Of a stretch of DNA of 64,000 nt, positions 51,863 through 61,682 are shown in pieces. Position numbers and translations under genes: made by a program. Position 1 is the stretch's first letter. Each line of letters starts with the position of its first letter. The DNA is taken from NCBI RefSeq assembly GCF_030813435.1, contig NZ_JAUSUG010000009.1, positions 1 to 64,000 of the forward strand, read 5' to 3'. The DNA is from Evansella vedderi (GTDB taxonomy: Bacteria; Bacillota; Bacilli; Bacillales; Salisediminibacteriaceae). A model generated the notes under the pieces. The model saw only the letters and a program-made list of their open reading frames with translations. It made no database searches and had not been told where the DNA came from.

Positions 51863-53218
51863 TCATTTTTTATCTTTACTCAAAAAGACCTTTAGTTTTT
51901 TTACCTCTTCATCACTCATTTCTTTTTCTGAGTATCTCGCCTTAATGTACGCCTCCCCTAATTGATCTAAATCGGATTCTTCAGCGTTTATATCATACTT
52001 CTCTTTTATTTTATCTATATTTTCCAACGGTGTACGGGAGCTCCTCATCTCAAACCCCTCTTTTACCCTCTGAAACATAAAATGCCGATATAGAAAGCGT
52101 ATTTTATCTCTGTTATTGTTTAATTCTTCCCACCGAGGCCCCCCTTTGAATGAAGATAACCAATTTCTTACCCTCTCCCCACTGTTTTTACGCCATTCTT
52201 CCCAGTTTATTACACTCTCTTTTTCGTCCACGTAATGACTTTTTTCCTGGATATTATTCAATCCACCTACCATTCCATTTAAAAATTTAATTATCCAATT
52301 ACTAATATGCATAAAAACAAACCATAGTTTTTTCATTAAAAAATAAAGAAAAATAAACCCAAAAACAATTACTGCAATATAACCTATTACCATAAAAATC
52401 TGCCCTATTATTTCTCCTAAGACGGATGTTTCAGACTCCTCACCCATTTCCATAGAAAAGTCCGGTGTAACACTACCATTAACGGGAGGATCTTCAGAGT
52501 TAAATAAGTTGAAAAACCAACTAACCCAATAGAGGATTGTTCCAACAATATTGTAAAAGGCCCCTTGAATTAGATTGAAATTCACAATAAAAAAAACAAC
52601 AACAATAGTTATTATTAAGAAAAACCTATTTTGCCATTTCAATGTACGATTAACGTGCGGATTATCTTCACCTGATAATGTAGCATCTGCTAAATGTCTG
52701 CTATTTGTAACGAAAAGAGTAATAACAATTGACAATACACCTGCCCATGTAATCACCGATAAGTAAGGGGACAATGCTTCATTATTAAGATAGAAGAAAT
52801 AAGAAAAAAAGTAGATCAATAAACCTGCCCAAAAAAATGTAACTGGAAATACATTAGCCCACGTATTTTCAACAAATAAGAGTCCTCTGTATAGGAAAAG
52901 GTATCCAACCACCAAAGAAACGATAATTGCTCCTATAGTGCTATCTATTATTTCAAATGCATAGAAAAAGCTTAAAAATACAAAAAGTATAGTATGAATC
53001 CATTTTCTTTTCCCTCGTAAAATCACCCCAAAAACGATACCCACGATAAAGAATAATGGTAGTGAGAGAAACCAAACAAAATGCAATGATGAAGGAATAA
53101 AATATATAGCTAAGGCTAAAATGACAGGAAGAAATACAATAATTTCTACTATTCCCTGACATAGTCTCTTAAGAAAAAGCTTGCCATTATAAAACACTGA
53201 CATCACCTTCTTCCTCAC
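51863..53218 (-). CDS. Membrane protein with a C-terminal DUF4129 domain
   Basis: A 451-residue protein with about ten membrane segments in two sets (residues ~15-190 and ~200-320), then a cytosolic C-terminal domain with IRFLYRHFMFQRVKEGFEMR and SRTPLENIDKIKEKY ending in RYSEKEMSDEEVKKL, the DUF4129 pattern. In Bacillus the third gene of MoxR-DUF58 operons usually adds a transglutaminase-like domain; I see none here. It overlaps the DUF58 gene by 32 bases. Function unknown. Confidence 0.8.
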   Translation of the reverse strand: MRKKVMSVFYNGKLFLKRLCQGIVEIIVFLPVILALAIYFIPSSLHFVWFLSLPLFFIVGIVFGVILRGKRKWIHTILFVFLSFFYAFEIIDSTIGAIIVSLVVGYLFLYRGLLFVENTWANVFPVTFFWAGLLIYFFSYFFYLNNEALSPYLSVITWAGVLSIVITLFVTNSRHLADATLSGEDNPHVNRTLKWQNRFFLIITIVVVFFIVNFNLIQGAFYNIVGTILYWVSWFFNLFNSEDPPVNGSVTPDFSMEMGEESETSVLGEIIGQIFMVIGYIAVIVFGFIFLYFLMKKLWFVFMHISNWIIKFLNGMVGGLNNIQEKSHYVDEKESVINWEEWRKNSGERVRNWLSSFKGGPRWEELNNNRDKIRFLYRHFMFQRVKEGFEMRSSRTPLENIDKIKEKYDINAEESDLDQLGEAYIKARYSEKEMSDEEVKKLKVFLSKDKK

Positions 53219-54323
53219 GATCCCCTTGCCTTTTCCCCTCTTTCTCCAGCCAAAGGATTTCTACTGAATTACCTAATCTCTTTAGTTCTTCAATACGTTC
53301 TTGGACTTGCTCACTTACATATGCAGTGATGAGAAGAATATCTTTATTCCTTATTTCTCTGTCTATATCTTCCTTCAAAAAATGGTTAAAGTTTCTACTA
53401 CGATCCATTTTTAATTTGGCTAACGTATTGAGAAAAAAATACAAATGCTGTTTTCCACTTCTCGCTTCAATGCGAACGGACTCTTTTACGGATCGTACTT
53501 TTTCATCGGGCTCCCTTATATAAGAGTTACACCCAAACCCAGTGTTGATTCCTTGTGAAATGGTTGATTGAGCAATGGAAGCTGCATAGGAAATTCCCTT
53601 TTCAATTAAGTCTTCATCCTCTATTGACTTCCAAACGTCATCTGTCAGATCGAAATTTAAATAAATGAGTAATTGATGATCAGCTGTGTAATCCTTTTTA
53701 CTTACCTGAAGACTCCCCACACGGGCAGTAGCATTCCAATTTACCCTTTTCATAGGATCACCATACGTATATTCCCTAATTCCAGCATTAATAAAGGGAT
53801 CGTCCAATATCCACCGTCGCACGACCACATCACCATTCCAGCTTGTATATGGTAAAGGAATTTCCTTTAAGGGAATCAGCTTCGGATACACTAAAATTTG
53901 AGTGGTAACATTTAATTTTTTTTTATAAATACTTATCCCCAATAGATCCCCAATAGTAAGAGACACAGTCTTTTGATGATAAAAACCACGCTTTTTACAT
54001 GTAATTCTATGTCTTCTTCTTATTTTTTGGTAAGGCATTAAGCTAAACATACTTCTATGAAATATCTCATCCACGATATCTAAATTCGATTGGTGTTGAA
54101 ATTGGAGATTAGTGTGAAATCTTGATTCCAGTCGTAACCACGGAATTGGTAGGAGCTTTTTGTTTATGATCTCTTCCACCATCTCCATTTCTTCCCCTTC
54201 AAATACTGCCTCCTCACTAAAATAACGGGTATAGTAAATATTTTTGAGGCCCCATTTACTGACCAAACCGACTTGGATAAAAATGATTAGGACAGTTATA
54301 ACGATTACCCAATGGATTCCCAT
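53187..54323 (-). CDS. DUF58 protein (YeaD-like)
   Basis: A 378-residue protein with an N-terminal membrane helix and the DUF58 core YGDPMKRVNWNATARVGSLQVSKKDYTADHQLLIYLNFDL, which is a degenerate von Willebrand A-like metal site. DUF58 proteins partner MoxR ATPases; the process served is unclear. It starts two bases after the MoxR gene and overlaps the DUF4129 gene, indicating a tight operon. Confidence 0.88.
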   Translation of the reverse strand: MGIHWVIVITVLIIFIQVGLVSKWGLKNIYYTRYFSEEAVFEGEEMEMVEEIINKKLLPIPWLRLESRFHTNLQFQHQSNLDIVDEIFHRSMFSLMPYQKIRRRHRITCKKRGFYHQKTVSLTIGDLLGISIYKKKLNVTTQILVYPKLIPLKEIPLPYTSWNGDVVVRRWILDDPFINAGIREYTYGDPMKRVNWNATARVGSLQVSKKDYTADHQLLIYLNFDLTDDVWKSIEDEDLIEKGISYAASIAQSTISQGINTGFGCNSYIREPDEKVRSVKESVRIEARSGKQHLYFFLNTLAKLKMDRSRNFNHFLKEDIDREIRNKDILLITAYVSEQVQERIEELKRLGNSVEILWLEKEGKRQGDREEEGDVSVL

Positions 54324-54325
54324 CG

Positions 54326-55291
54326 TTATTCCTTTCCTTTCTTTATTACTTCTGATGGGACATCTATCTCTTCTAGTATTTCTTTTAATACTGTTTCTCC
54401 TTGATTTTCTTTTAGCCTCATTGTACTTCCAACAATTAATCGATGGGCCAATACCGGTTTAACCATTGCCTTTACATCATCAGGTATTACGTAATCCCTT
54501 CCCTGTAAAATCGCATATACTTGTACTGCTTTTAATAAAGCTTGACTTCCCCGTGGACTGACACCTAAATCAATACTAGGATGATTTCTAGTTCGTTCAA
54601 TAATTTCAACCATATAGGAGAACATGTCGTCACTTACATGGACATTGGAATAAATCTGTTGAGCTTTGATAATTTCCTCGTTATTAGCAACAGAATTCAC
54701 TATTTCTATAGGATTGGATTGTTTAAAGCGCTTTAAAATTTTAATACCTTCCTCTTTGGAGGGATAACCTACATTGATTTTTAATAAAAACCGATCTAGT
54801 TGTGCTTCAGGTAATGGAAATGTCCCTTGGCTCTCCACTGGATTTTGAGTTGCGATTACTAAAAATGGTTTTTCTAAGGGATAGGTTGTCCCATCGATAG
54901 TTACTTGTCTTTCCTCCATACATTCTAGCAATACAGATTGTGTTCTCGGAGTAGCACGATTTATTTCATCGGCTAAAATGATATTGGAAAAAATCGGTCC
55001 AGGGTGAAATTCAAACTCTCCATTTTTTTGATTATAGAAATTAATTCCACTAATATCCGTTGGTAGTAAGTCCGGTGTAAATTGAATACGTTTAAAAGAG
55101 GAATCTAATGACTTTGCCATCGATTTTGCCAATAATGTTTTCCCAGTTCCAGGTACATCTTCTAATAGGACATGGCCTGAGGAAATAAGGGCAACAAATA
55201 GATGGTCAATTGTCTCTTCTTTTCCAATAATTACTTTATTAATGTTTTGTTTTACTCTATCAGCTAAGCCTTTCACTCTCGAAATATCCAT
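54326..55291 (-). CDS. MoxR-family AAA ATPase
   Basis: A 321-residue AAA+ ATPase thought to act as a chaperone for the DUF58/VWA partner encoded next. Walker A is EDVPGTGKTLLAKSMA, Walker B IILADEINRATPRTQS, sensor 1 LVIATQNPVESQGTFPLPEAQLDRF. The C-terminal lid has LGVSPRGSQALLKA. ATG 55291, first gene of the MoxR-DUF58-DUF4129 operon. Confidence 0.93.
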   Translation of the reverse strand: MDISRVKGLADRVKQNINKVIIGKEETIDHLFVALISSGHVLLEDVPGTGKTLLAKSMAKSLDSSFKRIQFTPDLLPTDISGINFYNQKNGEFEFHPGPIFSNIILADEINRATPRTQSVLLECMEERQVTIDGTTYPLEKPFLVIATQNPVESQGTFPLPEAQLDRFLLKINVGYPSKEEGIKILKRFKQSNPIEIVNSVANNEEIIKAQQIYSNVHVSDDMFSYMVEIIERTRNHPSIDLGVSPRGSQALLKAVQVYAILQGRDYVIPDDVKAMVKPVLAHRLIVGSTMRLKENQGETVLKEILEEIDVPSEVIKKGKE

Positions 55292-55379
55292 TTACTATCT
55301 CCTCTTCCTTCATAACTCATTTTATGACATATTATATCCCCTTAACTATCTTCTAGATATTTGTAAAATCCCCTGTTAT

Positions 55380-55483
55380 TATTTGAAAAAATAGGCATTT
55401 TTCGAACTTTGTTGCTTTTTTGAAAAAGCTTGGGGGAGCGAAAAAATATAATAGGCTTAGCGACTAAAAGAAGCGCTAAGCCT
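55380..55483. repeat. Repeat fragment and terminator hairpin
   Basis: AGGCTTAGCG / CGCTAAGCCT (55,453-55,483) is a perfect 10-bp stem with T-rich flanks and likely ends transcripts arriving from the deacetylase gene. Just left, AACTTTGTTGC ... AAGCTTGGGGGAGCG (about 55,399-55,439) is a partial inverted copy of the dispersed repeat also seen near 38,160 and 39,610. Confidence 0.65.
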
Positions 55484-55524
55484 TTGTTTACTACTATGCA
55501 AGATTTTCAAAAAGTATTTGTGAT

Positions 55525-56628
55525 TTAACGATTATCTAAAAGTGTTTGTACTGTTACGAAAGTATAACCCTTGCTCCGTAAATCATCAATAATCATTGGG
55601 AGTGCCTCAACAGAACCAGCCAATAGTTCAGGGTTTATTTCTATATTGTGCTGTAATATAATCCCGCCTGGTGTAATGTCCCTGTGGACTATTTCAAGAA
55701 TATTTTCAGCAGGCAGTCCTGTCCAATCCAGTGTATCCACAGTCCACATTATTGTTCTAAATCCTAGCTCTGCTATTACCCTTTCATCAGACCAAGTAAC
55801 AGCTCCAAATGGAGGCCTAAATAAATCTGGTCTTCTTCCTACTGTTCTTTCAATTTCTTGTTCTGTGGTCCTAATTTCCTTTATTACTTCGGAAGTACTT
55901 ATGGTAGGTAACGACGGATGTGTGTACGTATGATTTGCTAATCCGTGACCTTCCTCCACTATTCTCCTCATCATGTCAGGAAATTTCTTTACTTGTTTCC
56001 CCATAACAAAGAATGTAGCTGGAACACCTTTTTCCTTTAAAATATCAAGTATTTGCGGCGTGTAATGAGCCTCTGGTCCATCATCAAAGGTAAGAGCAAC
56101 TAGTTTTTTTGACGGATTACCACTATATATACGTGTAGACGTACGTTCCTTTTGAGTATAGACAAAGGTTCGGTTTAAAGTTTGATTGTACTCTACTTTC
56201 ATACCTAGCTTTTTCACAACATCGATTAATGGAACAAAAACTTCTTGGCTTACTTCTATTGTAGGAGTAGATAAGAAATCCCTTTTCCATTCATTTGTAT
56301 CACTAAAATAGCTGTCAGCAAATCTTGTTCCAATCGGGATAGCAAAATAGTCATCATCAAGGGTAAATACAACAGAATTGTATTTTTCATTCCAATCTAC
56401 TTTTGCACTTGTATGTTTGAGAAATAGTGCCGGAACCATTAAGTTACCGTCTTTTAACAAATATTTCGTATTGTGCGCTTGACCATCAATAAAGATAGGG
56501 GCTTCAGGAAACATCGATTCTTCCCCATGTGTTGTTATGCTGGTATTGAAAAAAGCGATAACAATAAGACAAACAAACAGCACTCCCTTCAAAAGGGTAT
56601 TAATCATCTTGTTTGCAAAAATATCCAT
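55525..56628 (-). CDS. Exported polysaccharide deacetylase with stalk domain
   Basis: A 367-residue secreted or anchored protein. A signal/anchor helix covers residues ~10-30; residues ~45-150 form a copper-amine-oxidase-N-like (stalk) domain with IFIDGQAHNTKYLLKDGNLMVPA; the NodB deacetylase domain follows with ALTFDDGPEAHYT, metal-binding NHTYTHPSL, RPPFGAV and the late ILQHNIE. It should remove acetyl groups from GlcNAc or MurNAc of cell wall polymers. ATG 56628 has GAAGGAG upstream. It is divergent from the SleB-like gene. Confidence 0.9.
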   Translation of the reverse strand: MDIFANKMINTLLKGVLFVCLIVIAFFNTSITTHGEESMFPEAPIFIDGQAHNTKYLLKDGNLMVPALFLKHTSAKVDWNEKYNSVVFTLDDDYFAIPIGTRFADSYFSDTNEWKRDFLSTPTIEVSQEVFVPLIDVVKKLGMKVEYNQTLNRTFVYTQKERTSTRIYSGNPSKKLVALTFDDGPEAHYTPQILDILKEKGVPATFFVMGKQVKKFPDMMRRIVEEGHGLANHTYTHPSLPTISTSEVIKEIRTTEQEIERTVGRRPDLFRPPFGAVTWSDERVIAELGFRTIMWTVDTLDWTGLPAENILEIVHRDITPGGIILQHNIEINPELLAGSVEALPMIIDDLRSKGYTFVTVQTLLDNR

Positions 56629-56855
56629 GTAATAAAACTCCTTCTGTTTCATTTTTACTATTTTATAATTTATCCAACTAAGGCATTTTTAATTGAAATA
56701 TTTTTGTAATTAATTTGTAATAACCCCCTCTCATCTATTGACACTTATAATCTCCCGAAAAATTCCCAACGTTTTCCTAATGATAGAGGTTTAGAAACCT
56801 GATAGCCTTGTATACGTGCAAGAGAAAACTAAAAGATTACTAGGAGGTTTGCTTT

Positions 56856-57431
56856 ATGCGAAAATTATTAATTACATGTACGTTAGCATTTTCTTTATTT
56901 TTTGTAGGAGATAAAATAGCAGAGGCTTCATCCGTGCACACTGTTCAAAGTGGAGATACATTCTGGATTCTTGCAAATCAATACGGCGTTCCTGTAAATG
57001 AGATTAAAAGAGCTAATAATAGAACAGGAGATATGATTTATGTTGGCGAGAAATTAAACATTCCAACATCATCTATTTCTTCTGAAGAAAAACGATTAAT
57101 GGCTCAGCTTGTAACTGCAGAGGCAAAAGGAGAACCTTATGCTGGTCAAGTTGCTGTAGCAACAGTTATTCTTAACCGAGTAGATAGTGATTTATTCCCG
57201 AATACTGTTCGTGAGGTTATTTATGAACAAAGACAATTTACTCCAGTAAGTACTGGAACCATTTACCAAAAACCAACTGACTCTGCCGTAAGAGCAGTTA
57301 ACGAAGCAATTGCCTTTAGGGGCCAAGGAAGTGGTTCTTTATTCTTCTATAACCCAGCAATTGCTACTAACTTTTGGAATGCAACAAGACAGCATACCAT
57401 AACAATTGGAAACCATGTTTTCGCTAAGTAA
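56856..57431 (+). CDS. Secreted LysM cell wall hydrolase (SleB/CwlJ family)
   Basis: A 191-residue secreted hydrolase. Signal peptide about residues 1-25 (ends AEASS), one LysM (HTVQSGDTFWILANQYGV...VGEKLNIP), then a Hydrolase_2 domain with the catalytic Glu in LVTAEAKGEPYAGQVAVATVILNRV and FTPVSTGTIYQKPT, SLFFYNPAIA. The family cleaves peptidoglycan, often spore cortex, and YkvT has this layout. TAGGAGG precedes ATG 56856. Confidence 0.9.
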   Translation: MRKLLITCTLAFSLFFVGDKIAEASSVHTVQSGDTFWILANQYGVPVNEIKRANNRTGDMIYVGEKLNIPTSSISSEEKRLMAQLVTAEAKGEPYAGQVAVATVILNRVDSDLFPNTVREVIYEQRQFTPVSTGTIYQKPTDSAVRAVNEAIAFRGQGSGSLFFYNPAIATNFWNATRQHTITIGNHVFAK

Positions 57432-57439
57432 TTAAAAAT

Positions 57440-57478
57440 AGGCCTGGTTGGAGAATCGTATGATTCTCGCCAGTGCCT
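57440..57478 (+). terminator. Nested hairpin after the SleB-like gene
   Basis: GAGAATC / GATTCTC (57,451-57,468) lies inside CTGG/CCAG and AGGC/GCCT, making one long interrupted stem right after the stop codon. No T run follows, so it may instead be part of the adjacent repeat. Confidence 0.5.
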
Positions 57479-57514
57479 GTCTCCTCCTTTTCTAGCATCC
57501 CTTTGTAAATGCTT

Positions 57515-57625
57515 GCGTCGAGACAACTCGCAGCGATTGCTATTTTCTGAGCGGAAAATATATAACTTTTTCAGTGCCCTTCTTTGCTCATCGCTGGAGT
57601 CGTCGCCTTTTACTTCTTCGAGTCA
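57515..57625. repeat. Dispersed repeat copy
   Basis: 57,532-57,577 is almost identical to 27,573-27,619 (AGCGATTGCTATTTTCT ... TTTTTCAGTG); flanking CGAGACAACTCG and GGAGTCGTCGCCTTTTAC belong to the other repeat family. A composite repeat block with no gene. Confidence 0.7.
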
Positions 57626-57654
57626 TCAAAAAACAATCTATCTTATGAATTTAT

Positions 57655-58473
57655 TTATGCCTTTAAAATAGGATCTTTTCCTTCAAGGAATGGGGGATAT
57701 ATTTCAGGATGTAGAATGTGGGCGATCTTTTTTAACCCTATAAGCAGTCTTGGAGATGGCCGGCAGAAATAAGGTTCATCTAATACATACAGCTGTTTTG
57801 TTTTTATAGCATCCATTTCCATCCAACCTGGTCGTTTCAAAAGAACTGAAGGATTCACTTTAACCTTTTCCACCCCTACCCAAACAAGGCTTATCACATC
57901 TGGGTTCCGTTTTCGAACATCCTCCCAATCGGTTTGAACATTTGCATCCTCATAGTCTTTGAAAATATTTATTCCACCTGCTAACTCACTAATCTCTGTC
58001 AGCCAGTTCGCTGCTCCTGGAGTAAATACAGGCTTTGGCCACCACTCCCAATATAATGTTTTGACATTTCCTACCTGTGAGCTTTTTGCTTTGTAATCTT
58101 CTATTATTGCATGGAATTTATTGTAGATTACTATTGCCCTCTCGTATGTATTTGTTTCTTTTCCAATAAACAGCAATTGCTCCCCGACACTAGATAGTGT
58201 TTTTGGATTCGGTACAATTACGTAAGGAATATTCCTTTTTTCTAGTTCCTCTATGTTTTTTTCCATGCCAGGAACTGTCAAGGAAGCTAGGACTAAATCA
58301 GGCTTTAGCTTTTCTACCTTATCCATATCAATAGACAAATCAGGCCCTAGTTTCGGCAAATGCTGTATCTCTTCGGGCCAATCGGAATAATCGTCCACAC
58401 CAATCAGGGATGGTATAAGATCTAAGTACGCCAATAGTTCAGTATTACTGGGACATAGGGAAATAAGTTTCAA
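57655..58473 (-). CDS. BtuF-like cobalamin-type binding protein without signal peptide
   Basis: A ~272-residue protein of the helical-backbone metal receptor class (BtuF/FhuD fold). It opens LISLCPSNTELLAYLDLIPSLIGVDDYSDWP, with the family pattern ...PKLGPDLSIDMDKVEKLKPDLVLAS. There is no signal peptide or lipobox, so it is probably cytosolic and no permease adjoins; cytosolic relatives are common in Bacillus and of unknown role. TTG 58473, with AAAGGAG eight bases upstream, is preferred. It lies 90 bases after uvsE. Confidence 0.85.
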   Translation of the reverse strand: MKLISLCPSNTELLAYLDLIPSLIGVDDYSDWPEEIQHLPKLGPDLSIDMDKVEKLKPDLVLASLTVPGMEKNIEELEKRNIPYVIVPNPKTLSSVGEQLLFIGKETNTYERAIVIYNKFHAIIEDYKAKSSQVGNVKTLYWEWWPKPVFTPGAANWLTEISELAGGINIFKDYEDANVQTDWEDVRKRNPDVISLVWVGVEKVKVNPSVLLKRPGWMEMDAIKTKQLYVLDEPYFCRPSPRLLIGLKKIAHILHPEIYPPFLEGKDPILKA

Positions 58474-58563
58474 AGTTACCACTCCTTTCATATAAAAAAC
58501 ACGCCAAGCTTATTTAAAGTTAATTATACATTATCGTTTATTGTCAATCCTGACTACCTTTTT

Positions 58564-59529
58564 TTACTTTAATCGGAAACTAGCTCCATCTATTATTTCC
58601 AAACTAGTGTTTCCCTTTAGTTCCTTCATTAATTGGAATAATGCGCGATCCTTTTGTTTTGCTTCGATCATACAATCGATCTGTGGAACGCTCCCATTGA
58701 TTTCATTTAAAAACTTCAGAAACATCTGAACATCAATGTAATCGGCATGGCTTCTAAATTCCTTGTCACTCTTCGGGCTAGATATATGCATCTTTATAGG
58801 AAGTTGGGAGGTGGACCAAGTATTCACTACTCGATCCCAATCCTGTACCCAATTCTTCTCTTCAAAATTTGCTATATGATGATGATAATCAAATACTAAA
58901 GGGATCCCTAACTTTTCACATAAATATAACGTATCCCTTAGATGAAAGGATTTATCATCATTTTCAAGCATAATCATTGTTTGAATAAATGACGGAACAT
59001 GCCCCCAATTACTAATAAATCTCTCTAAAGCGCCCATCTTATCTTTATAACTTCCTCCAACATGCATGACGCAACGCTGCCCTAAATCAATTCCCATACC
59101 TCTTAATAAGTCAGCATGAAGCTTAAGGGTTTTTAAGGATGCTATTAATATTTCTTTTTTCGGTGAATTTAGAACGACAAAATGATCTGGATGAAAATCC
59201 ACTCTCAAATTATGCTTTTGAATATAGTTACCTAAATTCTTTAATTCCTCTTTCAATGGGGATAAGAAATCCCAACCTTGAAGTGCTTCATGATTAGCAA
59301 GGGGGATTAATTTAGAACTGAAGCGAAAAAAGGAAATACCATTTGCCACATTATGCTTAAGAAGCCTGTGACAATTTCCTAAATTAGAAAGGGCTATCCG
59401 CTCTAGTTTTCTTATGGCCCCCTCTCGGTCCGTTATCTTTTCAAATTGGGAAAAAGTCATTGTTTGGGAAGGGGAACTGTTTTTTAGTTCCATACTCATT
59501 GCAACAAAACCTAACCTTACGATAGTCAA
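58564..59529 (-). CDS. uvsE: UV DNA damage endonuclease
   Basis: A 321-residue TIM-barrel nuclease that nicks DNA 5' to UV photoproducts. RLGFVAMSMEL near the start, NGISFFRFSSKLIPLANHE, VDFHPDHFVVLN, HVGGSYKDK, LENDDKSF and VFDYHHHIAN carry the metal ligands of the UvsE family. B. subtilis YwjD is the orthologue and is spore-associated. The start is TTG 59529 behind GAGGAG. Probably co-transcribed with the BtuF-like gene. Confidence 0.94.
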   Translation of the reverse strand: MTIVRLGFVAMSMELKNSSPSQTMTFSQFEKITDREGAIRKLERIALSNLGNCHRLLKHNVANGISFFRFSSKLIPLANHEALQGWDFLSPLKEELKNLGNYIQKHNLRVDFHPDHFVVLNSPKKEILIASLKTLKLHADLLRGMGIDLGQRCVMHVGGSYKDKMGALERFISNWGHVPSFIQTMIMLENDDKSFHLRDTLYLCEKLGIPLVFDYHHHIANFEEKNWVQDWDRVVNTWSTSQLPIKMHISSPKSDKEFRSHADYIDVQMFLKFLNEINGSVPQIDCMIEAKQKDRALFQLMKELKGNTSLEIIDGASFRLK

Positions 59530-59657
59530 GGTTCATTCTCCTCTACAGTATGATCATTCTTCCTATTTTCCTAACTTTATAAAGAATTATGTGTTTTCTA
59601 TACCTTGACGAGTTCCTTTTTACCCCTATCTTCATAACGTATTATGGGGGTAAAAAA

Positions 59658-60593
59658 ATGTCTATATTACTGTTTTTTCAAGAAATTGTAGTCTTATATA
59701 TTATTGCTGTAATCGGCTGGATTGCATCCATTCGAGGTGTTTTAAATCAACAAAGCGATAAGATAATGATACAGCTTGTCCTATATGTGACACTTCCTTC
59801 TTTAATTATTTATTCTATGAACTTTACCATGGACTGGTCTGTTTTATATGACTTCCTATGGCTAATTGGATTGTCCATTTTTGCTATGCTTACGGCAATT
59901 ACTTTAAGCCTTTTATTAAACAAAAAATTCACCCTCCCCTCCTCTCAAGAAGGTATCTTTCAATCGTTAATTATTTTTGGAAACCAAGGGTTTATTGGTT
60001 ACGCTGTTTGCTATATGTTATTTGGGGAAAAGGGAATTATGTACGGGGCCATTTATAATATCACTTTTTTGTTATTTATTTGGACTTATGGTGTCTTTAT
60101 TGTTGCCAGACATAAAGAAAAGTTATCTTTGAAACAAGTATTGACTAGTCCTGGCCTCGTTGCAACAATTTTTGGAGTAGCTATCTTACTATTGCCAATG
60201 AAAATCCCTACAGCTATAAGCCGCCCCCTGGAATACATTGGTACTATGACCATCCCATTATCCATGCTCATTATCGGAAGCATTATCGCAAAATTGAACC
60301 TTCGACAATTAAATTTATTATTAAAAAATAAATATTTGTGGATTGCATCCATTTCAAAACTAGTAATTATACCTTTATTCTTATTTCCATTTATGATTTT
60401 TTCCATTTCCTATATTACTTTAGCTGTAGCAATTTTGATAGCCGGTATGCCATCTGGACCCACCACTTCTTTGTTTGCAGTAAAGTATAATGCTGATACG
60501 GAATTTGCCGCGTTAGGAGTTTCTCTGTCTACCGTATTGTCTTTATTTACGATACCCCTTATTTATACTTTATTATCTTTTTTTATTTGGTAA
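59658..60593 (+). CDS. AEC-family transporter (auxin efflux carrier-like)
   Basis: A 311-residue, ten-helix secondary carrier. The N-terminal half has IGWIASIRGVLNQQSDKIM and a GNQGFIGYAVCYMLFG half-motif; the C-terminal half ends with AGMPSGPTTSLFAVKYNADTEFAA, a match to the family. Substrates include malate and malonate in relatives. ATG 59658 after GGGGGT; longer frames lack a site. It is convergent with, and overlaps by 21 bases, the FAD oxidoreductase gene. Confidence 0.87.
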   Translation: MSILLFFQEIVVLYIIAVIGWIASIRGVLNQQSDKIMIQLVLYVTLPSLIIYSMNFTMDWSVLYDFLWLIGLSIFAMLTAITLSLLLNKKFTLPSSQEGIFQSLIIFGNQGFIGYAVCYMLFGEKGIMYGAIYNITFLLFIWTYGVFIVARHKEKLSLKQVLTSPGLVATIFGVAILLLPMKIPTAISRPLEYIGTMTIPLSMLIIGSIIAKLNLRQLNLLLKNKYLWIASISKLVIIPLFLFPFMIFSISYITLAVAILIAGMPSGPTTSLFAVKYNADTEFAALGVSLSTVLSLFTIPLIYTLLSFFIW

Positions 60594-61682
60594 GTGTAAA
60601 CGGTTAACAAATGGACGTAAAAGAAAACTAAGTAATCCTAAAGGGTTATGGGAATTTTTTGTAAATATTTTCTTTGTTATTTCGTGGTTTAATTGGTTCA
60701 CAAGGAAATCGACTGACCCATTACTTAATGCTTCTAACCCCTGTCTTAATACTAAGGAGTTTTGGTAGCTTTTCCGTAAGTGCTGCGTTAGCTCTTCATA
60801 AACACCATTACCTAAAATATCGTTTGCTGCATATACTCCTGTCAAAATGGAAGCAAATTGTCCAAACCCTAGAAATGGCATAATGGAGCCAAAACAATTA
60901 CCTGTAAAAAAGGTATTACCGATTCTTGGAAGTTTACTTCTGCCTATTTGATAACCAGTGATTTGAAATTGGTCTGTCACTTTAACTGTTTGATTAAAAT
61001 GATTACATACCTTATTCATAAAGTTGTCCCATAACCTACTGAGTTCTTCTTGGGAAATTTCCCCATACTCTGGAAAGGCTATAGCCATATTTCCCTCATT
61101 ATGTGAAAATGGAAGAAAATAACCATATCCTTTCGGAGCCACTTCGTAATCTAACCAAACTGGTACAGAGTATGGACTAAAATCCCCCACAATAGTTGCC
61201 CCTTTAATGGTGACAGTTAAATCATTCTGAAAGTTTCCCATTTCATCAGCATACGCAGCATCTCCAGTTGCTATAATGACATGGCTATATTCTTGAGACA
61301 ATTCTTCATAAGATTTATTGGAGTGAAATATAATTTCTGACTTCATTTGTTCTGCTAATTGATTTTCATATGACTGCTCATGTCGCCCCCTAATATTTAT
61401 AAAGCCTAGATGTTCCTTAACTGAAGCAGATGAATTTGGAGAATGGATCATTAGTTCATTTATGTGACTTGTGGGCTTTAAATAAATATGAAATCGCTCC
61501 CCTAAATAACGAATTGGATCTTGTACAGGTCTTGTCAAAATGGAGAGCATTGCTTCTCCATTAATAAAACGGTCTCCTACACCCCTCCTTTTTTCATAAA
61601 TGGTTGGTTGAATTCCATTTTGCTCGAGGGTAAGAGCGCAGGCTAATCCTGATAAACCAGCTCCCATGATTGCCACTTTCAT
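60573..61682 (-). CDS. FAD-dependent oxidoreductase (geranylgeranyl reductase-like)
   Basis: A 369-residue flavoprotein. The Rossmann FAD motif is VAIMGAGLSGLACALTLEQNG with YEKR at the end of strand two; a second FAD motif is near FTGNCFGSIMPFLGFGQFAS. Overall shape follows the NAD(P)/FAD-dependent geranylgeranyl reductase or lycopene-type group but the substrate is unknown. ATG 61682 is favoured. No isoprenoid gene adjoins. Confidence 0.82.
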   Translation of the reverse strand: MKVAIMGAGLSGLACALTLEQNGIQPTIYEKRRGVGDRFINGEAMLSILTRPVQDPIRYLGERFHIYLKPTSHINELMIHSPNSSASVKEHLGFINIRGRHEQSYENQLAEQMKSEIIFHSNKSYEELSQEYSHVIIATGDAAYADEMGNFQNDLTVTIKGATIVGDFSPYSVPVWLDYEVAPKGYGYFLPFSHNEGNMAIAFPEYGEISQEELSRLWDNFMNKVCNHFNQTVKVTDQFQITGYQIGRSKLPRIGNTFFTGNCFGSIMPFLGFGQFASILTGVYAANDILGNGVYEELTQHLRKSYQNSLVLRQGLEALSNGSVDFLVNQLNHEITKKIFTKNSHNPLGLLSFLLRPFVNRLHLPNKKR

